DNA from: Verrucomicrobiota bacterium
Lineage (GTDB): Bacteria; Verrucomicrobiota; Verrucomicrobiia; Limisphaerales; SIBE01
Assembly (NCBI GenBank): GCA_021733945.1
Contig: JAIPJX010000006.1
Coordinates: 17,947 to 81,946 of the forward strand
Direction: 5' to 3'
Length of the DNA: 64,000 nucleotides
The notes under the pieces are model-generated. The model ran no database searches. It worked only from the letters and a program-made list of their open reading frames with translations, and had not been told where the DNA came from. Below, in pieces: positions 18,483 to 27,343 of this stretch. How positions within the stretch are numbered: position 1 is the first letter of the stretch; every line of letters begins with the position of its first letter. The translations under genes and the position numbers were made by a program.

Positions 18483-18992
18483 TCACTGATCGCCGGGTTG
18501 TCCGCGATCCGGCCGCCGGCCGGATTGAGGATCACGCGGCGAGGGTTTTACACCCCATTCTCTCCCACTGCCCTCGGGACGGTACTTGTCCATCACTGCG
18601 TCAAGTTTCTCAGGGGAAACACCAAGCGCCTCAATGAGGATTCGGTGATTCGCCTCTCGCTGTGCTTCCGTCGGTCGTTCCCCTCGGGGAGCTGGGCGCA
18701 CCTTCCTGAATGCCTCGCGGAATTGCTCCGGCGTCACTCCCAGGTCTCTTGCGATCAATTCGACCGGACGGCGCGGATCATCGGTCAACAGTTCCGGAGA
18801 GCCCGGACGCCTGAGGGTCGGTTGCCGTTCCCCCGGACCGGACTGACGCCTGGGAGCACGTTCCTTCCCGCGATCGCAGGACCCGGCAGGTCGCGGTCCC
18901 TGCGGAGGCTGGTCGATTTCCTGCGCCGCACAGGCGGCAACGATCAAGGTGGATGAAAGAAGGGCTCGAATTGTGAGTTGGTTTATTTTCAT
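18483..18992 (-). CDS. Small exported Pro/Arg-rich protein of unknown function
   Basis: A 169-residue protein with a signal peptide (LLSSTLIVAACAAQ; a Cys near residue 21 could also make it a lipoprotein). The middle is rich in Pro, Arg and Gly and the end is basic. Two similar helical units occur, ARDLGVTPEQFREAFRKVRP and ALGVSPEKLDAVMDKYRPEG, i.e. an LGV(T/S)PE repeat about 50 residues apart. I do not recognise the family. A tandem CTTAA box 24 bp upstream of the ATG suggests control by an OmpR-type response regulator, which would fit an envelope-stress or signalling protein. Confidence 0.6.
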   Translation of the reverse strand: MKINQLTIRALLSSTLIVAACAAQEIDQPPQGPRPAGSCDRGKERAPRRQSGPGERQPTLRRPGSPELLTDDPRRPVELIARDLGVTPEQFREAFRKVRPAPRGERPTEAQREANHRILIEALGVSPEKLDAVMDKYRPEGSGREWGVKPSPRDPQSGRRPDRGQPGDQ

Positions 18993-19015
18993 GCACGAAC
19001 CCTAGCAGTCGGCGC

Positions 19016-19032
19016 ATTAAGAGAAGGTTAAG
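19016..19032 (-). promoter_or_regulatory. Tandem CTTAA-N6-CTTAA box (OmpR/PmrA/QseB-like operator)
   Basis: On the minus strand the sequence reads CTTAACCTTCTCTTAAT: two CTTAA half-sites repeating with an 11-base period, as in the boxes bound by OmpR-family response regulators such as PmrA and QseB. It lies 24 bp upstream of the ATG of the 169-residue exported protein, where such a box would usually overlap the -35 region. A TAGGGT about 11 bases downstream could be the -10. Confidence 0.5.
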
Positions 19033-19120
19033 AGTGAGTGGGTTTACCTCTTCGGGCACGACCAAAGCGCCGACGCCGCTTTCCGGATACCCTGCAAAAA
19101 ACGAAGCGCTCCCGATTCCA
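19030..19120 (-). repeat. Partial repeat B-like module, inverted relative to 14383-14490
   Basis: Shares GAGTGAGTGGGTTTACCTC and ACCAAAGCGCCGACGCCGC with the reverse complement of 14440-14490, and then TACCCTGCAAAAAACGAAG. It sits between the exported-protein promoter and the stop of the methyltransferase gene. Confidence 0.65.
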
Positions 19121-19155
19121 CCTCCCCTGCCGTGGAGTGCCCGGTTGCGGGGATT

Positions 19156-20715
19156 TCACCTCGATGACTTGATGTACTTCTCCAGCTGACAATCAAAGCC
19201 GCCGAAGTCGACAACTTGAGCGGACTGAAGTTTCAGCGAGCGCGCCGGATTCACCAACGGCAATGGGTTCGCGAAGACAAGGCGTCCACCGGGTTTGAGG
19301 ACTTTCTCTGCCGCAAGGAACAGATCCTTGATCAATCCGGGGAGGTCGGGAATCGGGACACGTTTTCCCATCGGCGGATTGGTGATCACCAGAGTGACAC
19401 TGTTCGGCCCCAGCCCGGTCACACCGTCGAGATCTCGGAAGTCACGACAGAGGAGCGTCGATTTCAGCGATTGAATGTTGGCGGCCCTCAGGTTGTCCCA
19501 GGCAATCTGGATCGCCTCGAGACTCAGGTCCGTCCCGTAAACATGGTGAACGCCTCCAAGCAGGGATCGTTCGACCAACTCCAGGCCGGATCCGCAAAAG
19601 GGATCCCAGATGATCTCGCCCTTCATCGGTCCGGCGATCCGGGCCATGGATGCGGCCAGTTGCGGATGGGAGGCAGCCGGCACGTCATGTTGGCGATAGG
19701 AGAAGCGAGGATCAGGACTGAACCGGGGAGAAAGTTCCACCAGATTCCCCTGTCTCCCTGGATGAACGGCTACCACCCACGGTGCCTGCCTTGGATCGTT
19801 GAGGATGTCCGGACAAAGGGCGTAGGCTCGCTCGGTCATTTGCCGGATTGCACCCCGTTGATGTCCGTGTGCAACGAAATCCAATCGATACCGAATCGAT
19901 CCCTCGGTGAAGGTCTGCAGGAGTCGCCGGGACAAAGGGGATGTGATCGCGTTTGGAACAGCTTCTGCCATCCCTGCGGCCTCCGAGGCATCGACGGTCG
20001 CGAGAACGAATCCAACCGTTCCAAAACAGCGGAGGGCATAAATGTCGTTCAACGAGAATGGGGAAAGGGGAGTCAGCGCAACCAACCCGGCACTCACTTC
20101 CTCAATTCGAAATTTGTCTTTGGAACGGGAAGATCCCTTGATCTCATCACGAACGATGTTCTCCAAACCTCTGCGACCCCGAAGATGAATCCGGATGCCG
20201 TCGATTTGAGAGATCACCCGGTGGCTGCATAATCTGCTCGGCGACTGGTTGCGAGCGACGCTGGCCCGGATCTTCTGTTCGGTTTGACGACTCAACCCTT
20301 CGGCACCTCCGGCCAAGGTTTCGAGGGTGGCCGAGCCTCCGACCTTTTCCAGTGTCCTGGCGAGGTATTTCTTCTCACGATCGGACCCGGTGGTTCGCAG
20401 GAGGGAGAGCAGTTCTGTTTCTTCGCCTGACCCGGCACCGAACTTTGGCAACGCTGCCATGGCGTAGCGGCGGATTTTTTCGGCCGGATCCTGGAGCAGA
20501 TTGAGCAGCCAGGGTCTGACCAACCTCCGCTGCCCCTCCGTTCCGGACTCCGAGAGGACGACGCTCACGGCGCGAACCAGAGCCACCTGCTCAACCCGTT
20601 CCCGCTGGGTCGCGCGGTTGAACTTCGGCACCTCCTCCGTCCACAGTCGTTCGGCCGACAGTTTGCGCAACCGGCGGTAGAGCTCTTTGCTTGGATTGGA
20701 ATCTCGGTTTTTCAT
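19156..20715 (-). CDS. TRM11-like RNA methyltransferase with N-terminal helical repeat region
   Basis: A 519-residue protein from ATG at 20715. Residues 1-150 look like HEAT-type helical repeats (WLLNLLQDPAEKIRRYAMAA). Next comes a THUMP/ferredoxin-like segment (IRIHLRGRRGLENIVRDEIK), then a class I SAM-dependent methyltransferase with DPFCGSGLELVERSLLGG (SAM loop, about residue 370), YGTDLSLEAI (acidic residue at the end of beta 2) and the catalytic TNPPMGKRV. The NPP motif points to modification of an exocyclic amine, as in guanosine N2 methyltransferases of the TRM11/RlmL group. The exact substrate RNA is unknown. The upstream leader resembles the one at 21650-21690. Confidence 0.75.
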   Translation of the reverse strand: MKNRDSNPSKELYRRLRKLSAERLWTEEVPKFNRATQRERVEQVALVRAVSVVLSESGTEGQRRLVRPWLLNLLQDPAEKIRRYAMAALPKFGAGSGEETELLSLLRTTGSDREKKYLARTLEKVGGSATLETLAGGAEGLSRQTEQKIRASVARNQSPSRLCSHRVISQIDGIRIHLRGRRGLENIVRDEIKGSSRSKDKFRIEEVSAGLVALTPLSPFSLNDIYALRCFGTVGFVLATVDASEAAGMAEAVPNAITSPLSRRLLQTFTEGSIRYRLDFVAHGHQRGAIRQMTERAYALCPDILNDPRQAPWVVAVHPGRQGNLVELSPRFSPDPRFSYRQHDVPAASHPQLAASMARIAGPMKGEIIWDPFCGSGLELVERSLLGGVHHVYGTDLSLEAIQIAWDNLRAANIQSLKSTLLCRDFRDLDGVTGLGPNSVTLVITNPPMGKRVPIPDLPGLIKDLFLAAEKVLKPGGRLVFANPLPLVNPARSLKLQSAQVVDFGGFDCQLEKYIKSSR

Positions 20716-20919
20716 TCGTACTGTTACAAAACGGTTGGCAGGGAAGCAGGGACTGAAGGTCCCGCCACGTTTGGGCGTGCCCACAAATCGTGCGTCCGCT
20801 CCAACCAGGGGATACGATAATCGATCGAACACCGGACCGCGATCAAGAATACCGAAGATCGAATTGTTTGGGCATGACAGAATTCTTCAGGCTGAACGCA
20901 ATGGCGTTCTCTCGCGGTG

Positions 20920-20975
20920 GACAGTTGCTCCCGGCCGGGATCATGCTTATAAGCAACCATGCCTTTTGCTTGAGA
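20920..20975 (-). promoter_or_regulatory. Conserved leader motif, copy 2 (upstream of the methyltransferase gene)
   Basis: Minus strand reads ATGGTTGCTTATAAGCATGA, then TCCCGGCCGGGAGCAAC. Compare the copy at 21640-21690: ATGGCTGCTTATAAGAGCAA then TCCTGGCAACCGGCAAC. Both lie about 200-250 bp upstream of a minus-strand start. If translated they give MVAYKHDPGREQ and MAAYKSNPGNRQ. A leader peptide or a structured RNA leader are both possible. Confidence 0.45.
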
Positions 20976-21198
20976 AACGCAATGATTTGAACATTCCCAG
21001 AGAAGAAATCCCGGGGTTCGAAGCCACCGAGTGCGCCCCTCCACCCTCACCCGGCACCGGCGGCATCAAGGGACGTCGCAAAAGCAAAAAGGACAAACTG
21101 CGTGAAGCCGCCGCCCGCGAAGCTCGAAACGCCTCGAAGCCCTAGTCCGTGCATCGGCATTCACGCCGTGGCGGTAAATGACACGGATAGGGTGGCGT

Positions 21199-21444
21199 TC
21201 AGCCTCTCTTGATTTTCGCGGCCTCCGCGGCGAGTTCGGCTTCAAATTCCGCCTCCAGCTTGGCTTGAGCGTCCGCTTCGCTTGTCTTAAGAGCCTCCGC
21301 TTCGCTTGCCTTGAGAGCCTCCGCGGCGGCGGCCTGCTGCAGCCGGAGTTTCTCGGTCTTCGCAACCTCGCGGGCGAAGCGCTTGTCGACCTTCTTCTGC
21401 TCGCGCTCCCGGCGCTTGTGGTCTTTGCTTGGTGTTAATGCCAT
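21199..21444 (-). CDS. Small highly charged coiled-coil protein
   Basis: An 81-residue protein from ATG at 21444, preceded by a weak AGAGAG ribosome site. The first half is very basic (SKDHKRREREQKKVDKRFAR) and the second is Ala/Glu-rich with repeated KASEAEALKTSEADAQAK units, so it should form one long helix or coiled coil. The frame is open back to 21693 through a second ATG with a good AGGAG site, which would add 83 residues of low-complexity-free but unfamiliar sequence. I do not recognise the family; a nucleic-acid-binding role is only a guess from charge. Confidence 0.6.
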   Translation of the reverse strand: MALTPSKDHKRREREQKKVDKRFAREVAKTEKLRLQQAAAAEALKASEAEALKTSEADAQAKLEAEFEAELAAEAAKIKRG

Positions 21445-21639
21445 CGTAAATTCTCTCTTTAGACATGCCACGGGTTTATCCTGCCCGTTTCGGAGGCGAC
21501 ATCCGTCGCTGCGAAGAACCATACGTTTCCAGAGCAGCGCAAAGCAAAAGAAAACGACGCGAGTTGGCGATCTGTCAGAACCCGAAGCGGGAGCTGATCC
21601 GTGCAGGCCCCACTTCCGCATTTCTTGGCAGACCAGGGC

Positions 21640-21690
21640 ATTCGAGGTGTAAAGCGGTTGCCGGTTGCCAGGATTGCTCTTATAAGCAGC
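21640..21690 (-). promoter_or_regulatory. Conserved leader motif, copy 1 (upstream of the small charged protein)
   Basis: Minus strand: AGGAGCAGATATGGCTGCTT then ATAAGAGCAATCCTGG. A good AGGAG ribosome site sits 6 bases before the ATG. Seventeen of the first eighteen bases from the ATG match the copy at 20920-20975. Confidence 0.45.
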
Positions 21691-21845
21691 CATATCTGCT
21701 CCTGGTCTGTCGGATCCGCTGATTCATGCGGTCAGTCCTTGCGCAGGCCCCAAGCATGGACAATGCGCCCAATCACAGCAGGACGAAACCGGGAATCCTC
21801 CATACCCGCAATCCGCATGCGGGGCGTTACGACTTCCAGGCGCTC

Positions 21846-22805
21846 TTATCGCATCCCACCGAGAGTTCCAGCTCGGAAAGCCGCGGCCATTCCCAGCGGC
21901 ACGAGGGCTTCCGCTTCGACGACGCGGGCGCGCATCTCGGCCACGCGCGCTGTCATCTCCTGTTCCAGGGCCACGGCTGCAGCGCGCCGGACTTCAGCCT
22001 GGGCCTGGGCGATGAGCTTGTTGGCTTCGGCCTGCTCCGCCTGGAGTTTGGCACCGACATTCTCCCCGACATCCACGTCGGCGATGTCTATGGACAGAAT
22101 TTCAAACGCGGTGTTGCTGTCGAGCGCCCTGCTCAAAACGGTTTTGGAAATGAGGTCCGGGTGTTCGAAAACTTCCTTGTAGGTATTTGACGATCCGATC
22201 GTGGAAACAATGCCTTCCCCCACGCGTGCAATAATCGTTTCCTCCGTGGCACCGCCGACGAAACGATCCAGGTTCGTGCGCACGGTCACACGCGCCTTGA
22301 CCTTGATGACAATGCCGTCCCTGGCGACACCATCGATGGTGGTCCTGCCCGACTTCGCGTCCGGGCAGTCGATCACCTTCGGACTGACAGAGGTTTTGAC
22401 CGCCTCGAGCACGGTTTTGCCGGTTCCCTTGGTGGCGAGATCAATCGCGCACGCGCGGTCAAAAATGAGATGGATGCCGGCCTTCTTGGCGGCAATCAGC
22501 GCCAGCACCACCATCTGCACATTGCCACCCGCCAGAAAATGAGTGGACAGATCGTCGATGGAAATGAGAAGGCCCGACTTCACACCGGCGATGCGGCTGT
22601 CCACGATCAAACCGACGGGCACACTCCTCAATCGCAGGGCGATCAGCTCGGTAATGGTGATTTTCGCACCGGAGAAGAGCGCACGGATGTAAACCATCGC
22701 GAAATTCCCGATGATGATCGCGCCCACAAGCAGGAGCACGGCCCCGAGCCCGAAGAGCAGGGGCATGACAGAGGTTACAGCGATAGCTGGATTTATTGAG
22801 TTCAT
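21846..22805 (-). CDS. floA: Flotillin-like protein FloA
   Basis: A 319-residue protein from ATG at 22805. One N-terminal membrane segment ([20 protein letters not shown]) leads into an SPFH domain of the YqfA/FloA type. Typical patterns are [53 protein letters not shown] and the Glu/Ala-rich coiled coil [20 protein letters not shown]. FloA organises functional membrane microdomains and membrane fluidity in Bacillus subtilis. The nfeD-type gene lies 56 bp upstream, the usual arrangement (yqeZ-yqfA). Two further small ORFs precede nfeD and may be part of the same operon. Confidence 0.92.
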   Translation of the reverse strand: MNSINPAIAVTSVMPLLFGLGAVLLLVGAIIIGNFAMVYIRALFSGAKITITELIALRLRSVPVGLIVDSRIAGVKSGLLISIDDLSTHFLAGGNVQMVVLALIAAKKAGIHLIFDRACAIDLATKGTGKTVLEAVKTSVSPKVIDCPDAKSGRTTIDGVARDGIVIKVKARVTVRTNLDRFVGGATEETIIARVGEGIVSTIGSSNTYKEVFEHPDLISKTVLSRALDSNTAFEILSIDIADVDVGENVGAKLQAEQAEANKLIAQAQAEVRRAAAVALEQEMTARVAEMRARVVEAEALVPLGMAAAFRAGTLGGMR

Positions 22806-22861
22806 AGTCAAATCAGATTCCTTCCGACCGGAGTGCGTGTGATTCCATGGAATGCGCCGCG

Positions 22862-23245
22862 TTACAATTCCCGGACCACGACGCGCATTCCTTCCACACA
22901 AACCACTTCCACCGAAGCGCCGCGGTCGATGAGCATGCCCTCGGTGATCACATCGACGCGTTTACCGTTTATGAACGCAGCACCGGAAGGGCGCAACTGA
23001 GAAATGGCCACGCCCCTGAGATGAAGCAACCCCGGTTTGACGGCGTCCGGGTCGGACGCTTTTCTCCGTGAGACAAACAACCGGGCACTCCAGCCTTTGG
23101 GGAGCCGTCCCAGTCGTCGCAGCCCAGCCGCGATCAGGCAAATCATCGCTCCGCTGAGCACGGTTGCCAGAACCAGGAGTGAAACAGTCGGTGTCACAAT
23201 GCCTGCGATTCCTGAAATTCCCCTATGCCCAAACCAACAAAACAA
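22862..23245 (-). CDS. Short NfeD-like membrane protein
   Basis: Up to 127 residues. The frame begins at a TTG (23245) inside the previous ORF; a GTG at 23197 is an equally possible start. There is a hydrophobic segment ([21 protein letters not shown]), then the C-terminal OB-fold of Nfe[41 protein letters not shown] and [16 protein letters not shown]. Long NfeD proteins carry a ClpP-like protease domain, which is missing here. NfeD proteins pair with flotillin/stomatin-type proteins, and floA follows 56 bp downstream. Confidence 0.85.
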   Translation of the reverse strand: MFCWFGHRGISGIAGIVTPTVSLLVLATVLSGAMICLIAAGLRRLGRLPKGWSARLFVSRRKASDPDAVKPGLLHLRGVAISQLRPSGAAFINGKRVDVITEGMLIDRGASVEVVCVEGMRVVVREL

Positions 23246-23369
23246 CCGCGAGGATCGCGGCTATGGACAGGACAAGGATGATGAACGTCGAATTATAGTC
23301 GCTTGTCAGGGGTTCTGAGCGGTCCTCCGGGTCCGCAGGCTCTCCTTTTCCGATCTTAAATAATCTCAT
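23223..23369 (-). CDS. 48-residue single-pass membrane protein
   Basis: Reading from ATG at 23369 gives 48 codons and a TAG at 23223. The N-terminal half is charged (KIGKGEPADPEDRSEPLTSD) and the C-terminal half is one membrane helix ([20 protein letters not shown], then WA). The hydrophobic/charged division and its place directly before nfeD and floA (overlapping the nfeD frame by up to 23 bases) support a real gene. It could be a small accessory subunit of the NfeD-flotillin pair. I know of no named family. Confidence 0.6.
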   Translation of the reverse strand: MRLFKIGKGEPADPEDRSEPLTSDYNSTFIILVLSIAAILAVVLLVWA

Positions 23370-23422
23370 TCACAGGATTCCGATCGGGGCTGCGGTGATT
23401 TCATCGCCTCCCGTTTGCCGCT

Positions 23423-23566
23423 TCATTTGCAGTGGTAGTTTGACGGGTTCCGAATGCGGTCCAGACGTTCGGCCTCGTCCGCGTCCACCCCCTGCTTTCC
23501 GCGTCTCTGGCGGATCGCGATCAGGATGGATTTGGGAAACAGGGACACCCGGCGACCCTGTTCCAT
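23423..23566 (-). CDS. 47-residue basic small ORF
   Basis: ATG at 23566 to TGA at 23423. The product is basic, with IAIRQRRGKQGVDADEAERL followed by DRIRNPSNYHCK, an ending that looks like a conserved protein tail rather than a chance frame. The frame stays open about 17 codons upstream (NTQLTQKLKLIFRS) without a good start codon, so it may also be the remnant of a longer gene. It lies 53 bp upstream of the 48-residue membrane protein on the same strand. Confidence 0.4.
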   Translation of the reverse strand: MEQGRRVSLFPKSILIAIRQRRGKQGVDADEAERLDRIRNPSNYHCK

Positions 23567-23884
23567 GATCGACCGGAAGATCAGTTTAAGTTTTTGCGTG
23601 AGCTGCGTATTCTCGATTCAAGATCATCGGACGATCATTTGTTCTCTCGTGCCGCTCTCGCTGAAGGATTCATTTTGTTTGGCGCAAGGATCGTAATCCC
23701 CGTCTTCATCCCGGACGTGGATCGCTCTTTGATTCATGAACGGATTACTTAAAGCTAGCTTTGTGCCAGCGGGTGCCCAATGGTGGGAATGCCGGAAAAC
23801 AACCACCTATGAAGCTGCCGTTCCTCTTTGACTCATCGGAGGTGGTCTGCGGCGATTCACCTGTGGCTTCGCGCTAGCCACCTC
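23567..23884. other. Divergent intergenic region before the two-component system
   Basis: 318 bases between the minus-strand floA cluster and the plus-strand histidine kinase. It should hold promoters for both directions. No clear -24/-12 (sigma-54) site, repeat or hairpin was seen. Confidence 0.4.
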
Positions 23885-24991
23885 ATGAACTTTCGATCTC
23901 GATTCCTGGGTTTCGGCATGGCGATCGTCCTGCTGATGGGTCTTGTAGGATGGGCCGGGCAAACGGCGTGGCAGAGACTGAGCCAGTTGCGGAAGAATTT
24001 GGGGGTGATGCCGCATGAAAGCGGCCACGGCTCCAACGGTTCGGAGTCGGGCACACTGGAGCCGAACGAGACGCGCCTCGACGATTTCGTGGCGAATTCG
24101 CAGGAGGCCGTCGAAGAACTGCAACATCTGCTGATGATCCTCGTGGTTCTGGTGCTTGTTTTGGGGTTTACCGCGACGAGCCTCGTGTATCGTGGGAAGA
24201 TGGGGCCGCTGCGTGCCCAGCTGGTGGAGAGTCGGGCCATCATCGGACGTCAGGAAAAGCTGGCCGCTCTTGGAACACTCGCCGCCGGCGTGGCGCACGA
24301 GATCCGCAATCCGCTCACCGCCATCAACGTTCGATTGCATGGCCTGAAAAAGAACCTCACGCCGGACTCCTCCGAACACGAAGACGCCACGGTCATCGGC
24401 CAGGAAATCCAGCGCCTCGACCGGATCGTCGGAGACGTTCTGCAGTTTGCCCGACCCGCCGAACCGCGACTGGTTGCCGTCACCACGGAAAGCCTGTTCC
24501 ATCGGGTGCGGGACCTTTTGGGGGCGCAACTGGAAAAGGCCTCGATCCGCCTGGACGTGAGCGCTTCACCGGACCAATGGATCCGGATTGATCCGGACCA
24601 ATTTGATCAGGTCCTGATTAACCTTGTCCAGAACGCCGCCGAGAGCATCGGCCAGGACGGAACCATCACGCTACGCACGCGAAGCGGTCCGGTGTCCCCC
24701 GGCAAATCACCCCTTCGCGGCTTCAAGTCGAAGGGAGGTGACGCGGCCCAGGTCGTCATTCTGGAAGTGACCGACACCGGCGCCGGAATTCCAAGGGCCG
24801 TGCAGGACCGGTTGTTCGACCCGTTTTTCACAACCAAAGAGACCGGGACCGGGCTGGGCCTCTCGATCGCGGCGCGCATTGTCGAAAAACATGGCGGTGC
24901 TCTGGAGTATCAGACCAAGGTTGATCACGGCACGACCTTCGCCATTGTTCTTCCGGGTATTGAGCGGGTGACTGATGAAATCCAAACCTAA
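23885..24991 (+). CDS. NtrB-type sensor histidine kinase
   Basis: A 368-residue membrane-bound kinase from ATG at 23885; an in-frame TTG at 23828 is less likely. Two membrane segments (about 4-26 and 82-101) enclose a short, acidic periplasmic loop. Then come the HisKA motif AAGVAHEIRNPLTAINVRL with phospho-acceptor His138, the N box NLVQNAAESI, the G1 box VTDTGAGIP, the F box FDPFFTTKETGTG and the G2 box GLGLSIAARIVEKHGG. The family autophosphorylates on His and passes phosphate to an NtrC-type regulator, encoded immediately downstream and overlapping. The signal sensed is unknown; the small loop suggests membrane or periplasmic input. Confidence 0.9.
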   Translation: MNFRSRFLGFGMAIVLLMGLVGWAGQTAWQRLSQLRKNLGVMPHESGHGSNGSESGTLEPNETRLDDFVANSQEAVEELQHLLMILVVLVLVLGFTATSLVYRGKMGPLRAQLVESRAIIGRQEKLAALGTLAAGVAHEIRNPLTAINVRLHGLKKNLTPDSSEHEDATVIGQEIQRLDRIVGDVLQFARPAEPRLVAVTTESLFHRVRDLLGAQLEKASIRLDVSASPDQWIRIDPDQFDQVLINLVQNAAESIGQDGTITLRTRSGPVSPGKSPLRGFKSKGGDAAQVVILEVTDTGAGIPRAVQDRLFDPFFTTKETGTGLGLSIAARIVEKHGGALEYQTKVDHGTTFAIVLPGIERVTDEIQT

Positions 24992-24996
24992 GGGTC

Positions 24997-26406
24997 CTGC
25001 TCGTCGAAGACGACGCGGGGATTGTCAGCGGCTTGAAAAAAGCGCTGCAGGCGGAGGGCTACGACGTTGCCGTCGCCGAGCGGGGAGACACCGGACTGGT
25101 TCAGGGCAGGGAACAGGAGTTCGACGTCGTGATCACGGATCTGAAAATGCCCGGGTTGTCCGGACTGGAGTTGGTGGAGCAACTGCACGCCGTCAAACCG
25201 AAACTGCCCATCCTCCTGATGACCGCATTCGGAACCACCGAGACCGCGATCGAAGCGATCAAGCTGGGTGCCTACGATTATTTCCTCAAACCGTTCGACA
25301 TGGCCGAACTGCTCGATCTGGTGGCCAGATCGGTGGCCTGCAACCGGATGATGTCAGAAACGGTGGACATGGGCGAAGCCCGAACCAGCCAATCCGCGAT
25401 CGTTGGCAGCAGCCGCGCCATGCAGTCTGTCTACAAGGAGATCGGGCGGGTGGCGGCAACCCCGGTGACCGTGCTCATTCGCGGTGAAACCGGCACCGGA
25501 AAGGAATTGGTGGCGCGCGCGATCTACCAGCACAGCGGTCGCGCCGAACGGCAGTTCATCGCGGTGAACTGCGGGGCGATTCCCGAGACACTCCTGGAAA
25601 GCGAGTTGTTCGGCCACGAACGCGGGGCGTTTACCGGAGCGCAATCCCGACGCATCGGCCGTTTTGAGCAGGCGGATCAAGGCACCCTGTTCCTTGATGA
25701 AATCGGAGACCTGAGCCTGAGCACCCAGGTGAAACTGCTCCGGGTTCTCCAGGAAAAAACAATTCAGCGCGTGGGTGGCAATGAAAAAATCTCCGTGGAT
25801 GTCCGCGTCCTGGCGGCGACGCATCGGGATCTCGAAACCGCGCTCAAAGAAAACCAGTTTCGTGAAGATCTGTTCTATCGATTGAGCGGCGTCACGATCA
25901 CGCTCCCACCGCTTCGACAACGCTCGGAGGACATACCGCACCTGGTCAAATATTTCATGCAGCGCTCGGGAAACGAGGTGGGTGTGGATGCCCCTTCCAT
26001 TCAGCCCGAAGCCATGGACCTGCTTCAAAACCAGACCTGGCGCGGCAATGTCCGGGAATTGGAGAACGCAGTCCGGCATGCTCTGTTGCTGGCCCGAAAC
26101 CATTCCATCGGCAGGGAACACGTCCAGGAGGCCTGCTCTCGAACCCGAAAGGCCGCTCCTTCGTCCGATCAAACCATCGCCGGTTATTTGTCGGAGTTGT
26201 TGGCGAAGGCCCAGCGTGGGGAACTGGACGGCGTGCACGCCGCAATGCACGAGGGAATGGAACGGGAATTGTTCGCCCGGGCCATTCAACTGGCGCACGG
26301 CAATCAAGCCAAAGCCGCCCGCTGGCTCGGAGTGACGCGGACCACGATGCGGGAGAAACTGATCCTCTTTGGACTGCACCCGACGGGAGACCCATCGCCC
26401 GAATAG
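24997..26406 (+). CDS. NtrC-family sigma-54-dependent response regulator
   Basis: The receiver domain begins LLVEDD at a CTG (24997) and has the phospho-acceptor Asp48 ([10 protein letters not shown]) and Lys98 (DYFLKPFD). An AAA+ domain follows with Walker A GETGTGKE (about 163-170), GAFTGA (about 210-215) and the arginine-finger region, then a Fis-type helix-turn-helix ([20 protein letters not shown]). It should activate sigma-54 promoters. No ATG exists in this frame upstream of the receiver. An ATG at 24975 overlaps the kinase gene but is in another frame, needing a +1 shift in about 24978-24994. A CTG start, a shift, or a sequence error are the options; a TTG at 25033 would delete the acidic pair. 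Confidence 0.88.
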   Translation: MLVEDDAGIVSGLKKALQAEGYDVAVAERGDTGLVQGREQEFDVVITDLKMPGLSGLELVEQLHAVKPKLPILLMTAFGTTETAIEAIKLGAYDYFLKPFDMAELLDLVARSVACNRMMSETVDMGEARTSQSAIVGSSRAMQSVYKEIGRVAATPVTVLIRGETGTGKELVARAIYQHSGRAERQFIAVNCGAIPETLLESELFGHERGAFTGAQSRRIGRFEQADQGTLFLDEIGDLSLSTQVKLLRVLQEKTIQRVGGNEKISVDVRVLAATHRDLETALKENQFREDLFYRLSGVTITLPPLRQRSEDIPHLVKYFMQRSGNEVGVDAPSIQPEAMDLLQNQTWRGNVRELENAVRHALLLARNHSIGREHVQEACSRTRKAAPSSDQTIAGYLSELLAKAQRGELDGVHAAMHEGMERELFARAIQLAHGNQAKAARWLGVTRTTMREKLILFGLHPTGDPSPE

Positions 26407-26587
26407 TCCGGGAGCCTGTTGGAGATTTCTTTTTGTCGGCACCGCTGAACCAGCGGCAACCGGTTTCGCTCCATTATGACAGCCTCAGGAACCACTAAAA
26501 CGACTCTAAACTATATCAAACAGTAACAAACATCATAATAGACTTGTATTCATCTGGAACCAGGGTTCAATTTCAGGGCATACGACT
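26407..26587 (+). promoter_or_regulatory. AT-rich leader upstream of the membrane/HTH/PIN-like triad
   Basis: About 180 bases. The stretch 26480-26560 is strikingly AT-rich for this genome (CTAAACTATATCAAACAGTA, then CATAATAGACTTGTATTCA). It probably holds the promoter of the three-gene run that starts at 26588. No exact -10/-35 pair is assigned. Confidence 0.4.
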
Positions 26588-27343
26588 ATGAAGACTGAAA
26601 AGAATGAAGCCGAGACGGTTGGTGCCGTGAACGAGAGTTTTGGCGGTTTGCTGGATCGTGTGCTGCGCGATCGCGAACCGCTCTTTGATGAGCTGTTTGA
26701 AGGCCGGAACCTGGGAAGGAATCTGCGGTGGTTTTGTTTGACGATTATGGTTTTGTCCGGCTTCTACGGACTGACCATGGGATTGGCGGGACTGGTTTCG
26801 AATATTGGCAACGGATTGCTGCAGATGGTGTCCTCGGCGATCAAGGTTCCCGTTTTGTATCTGCTGAGCGTGGCCGTGTGTTACCCGGTGCTGTTCATCG
26901 TGGTGGTGTTGATGGGATCCAAGCTCCATTTCACACAGACCCTGGGGCTCATTCTGCTGGCGTTGACGTTGAATTCGATCCTCCTGGCGAGTTGCGCGCC
27001 GATTGTCCTGTTCTTTTTCTTCACGGGGGCCAGCTATCATTTTCTGAAGGTCCTTCACGTCGCGATCATGGCGTTTAGCGGATGCTGGGCGATGCTCGCG
27101 TTGTGGCAGGGATTGCAGGCCGTGTGCGAGAAATCGGCGTTGTACCCAAAGCGGGCGATCCGAATCCTGCAGGTCTGGATGTTGGTGTTCGGATTCGTGG
27201 GAACGCAGATGGCCTGGAGTTTGCGTCCGTTCGTCGGCTCTCCCGATCTGGGCTTTGAGTGGCTGCGCATGAACCAGGACGGCAATTTCTACGAAGCGGT
27301 CTGGTACTCGGTCCGCCAACTGGGGAGCGGCAATCGTGAGTGA
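26588..27343 (+). CDS. Multi-pass membrane protein of unknown function (Yip1-like layout)
   Basis: A 251-residue protein. A charged 45-residue N-terminus (RDREPLFDELFEGRNLGRNL) is followed by five to six membrane segments: about 48-70, 84-108, 115-133, 136-150, 157-175 and 196-214. The spacing resembles Yip1-type or Planctomycete/Verrucomicrobia conserved membrane proteins, but no catalytic motif is visible. The start of the HTH gene overlaps its stop by 8 bases, so the two are translationally coupled. It may anchor or be regulated by the downstream HTH/PIN-like pair. Confidence 0.65.
   Translation: MKTEKNEAETVGAVNESFGGLLDRVLRDREPLFDELFEGRNLGRNLRWFCLTIMVLSGFYGLTMGLAGLVSNIGNGLLQMVSSAIKVPVLYLLSVAVCYPVLFIVVVLMGSKLHFTQTLGLILLALTLNSILLASCAPIVLFFFFTGASYHFLKVLHVAIMAFSGCWAMLALWQGLQAVCEKSALYPKRAIRILQVWMLVFGFVGTQMAWSLRPFVGSPDLGFEWLRMNQDGNFYEAVWYSVRQLGSGNRE

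Noticed and set aside
20998..21145. Plus-strand small basic ORF ending KSKKDKLREAAAREARNAS
   Set aside because: The ending looks protein-like, but there is no ATG/GTG start and only a weak TTG. Kept out for lack of support.
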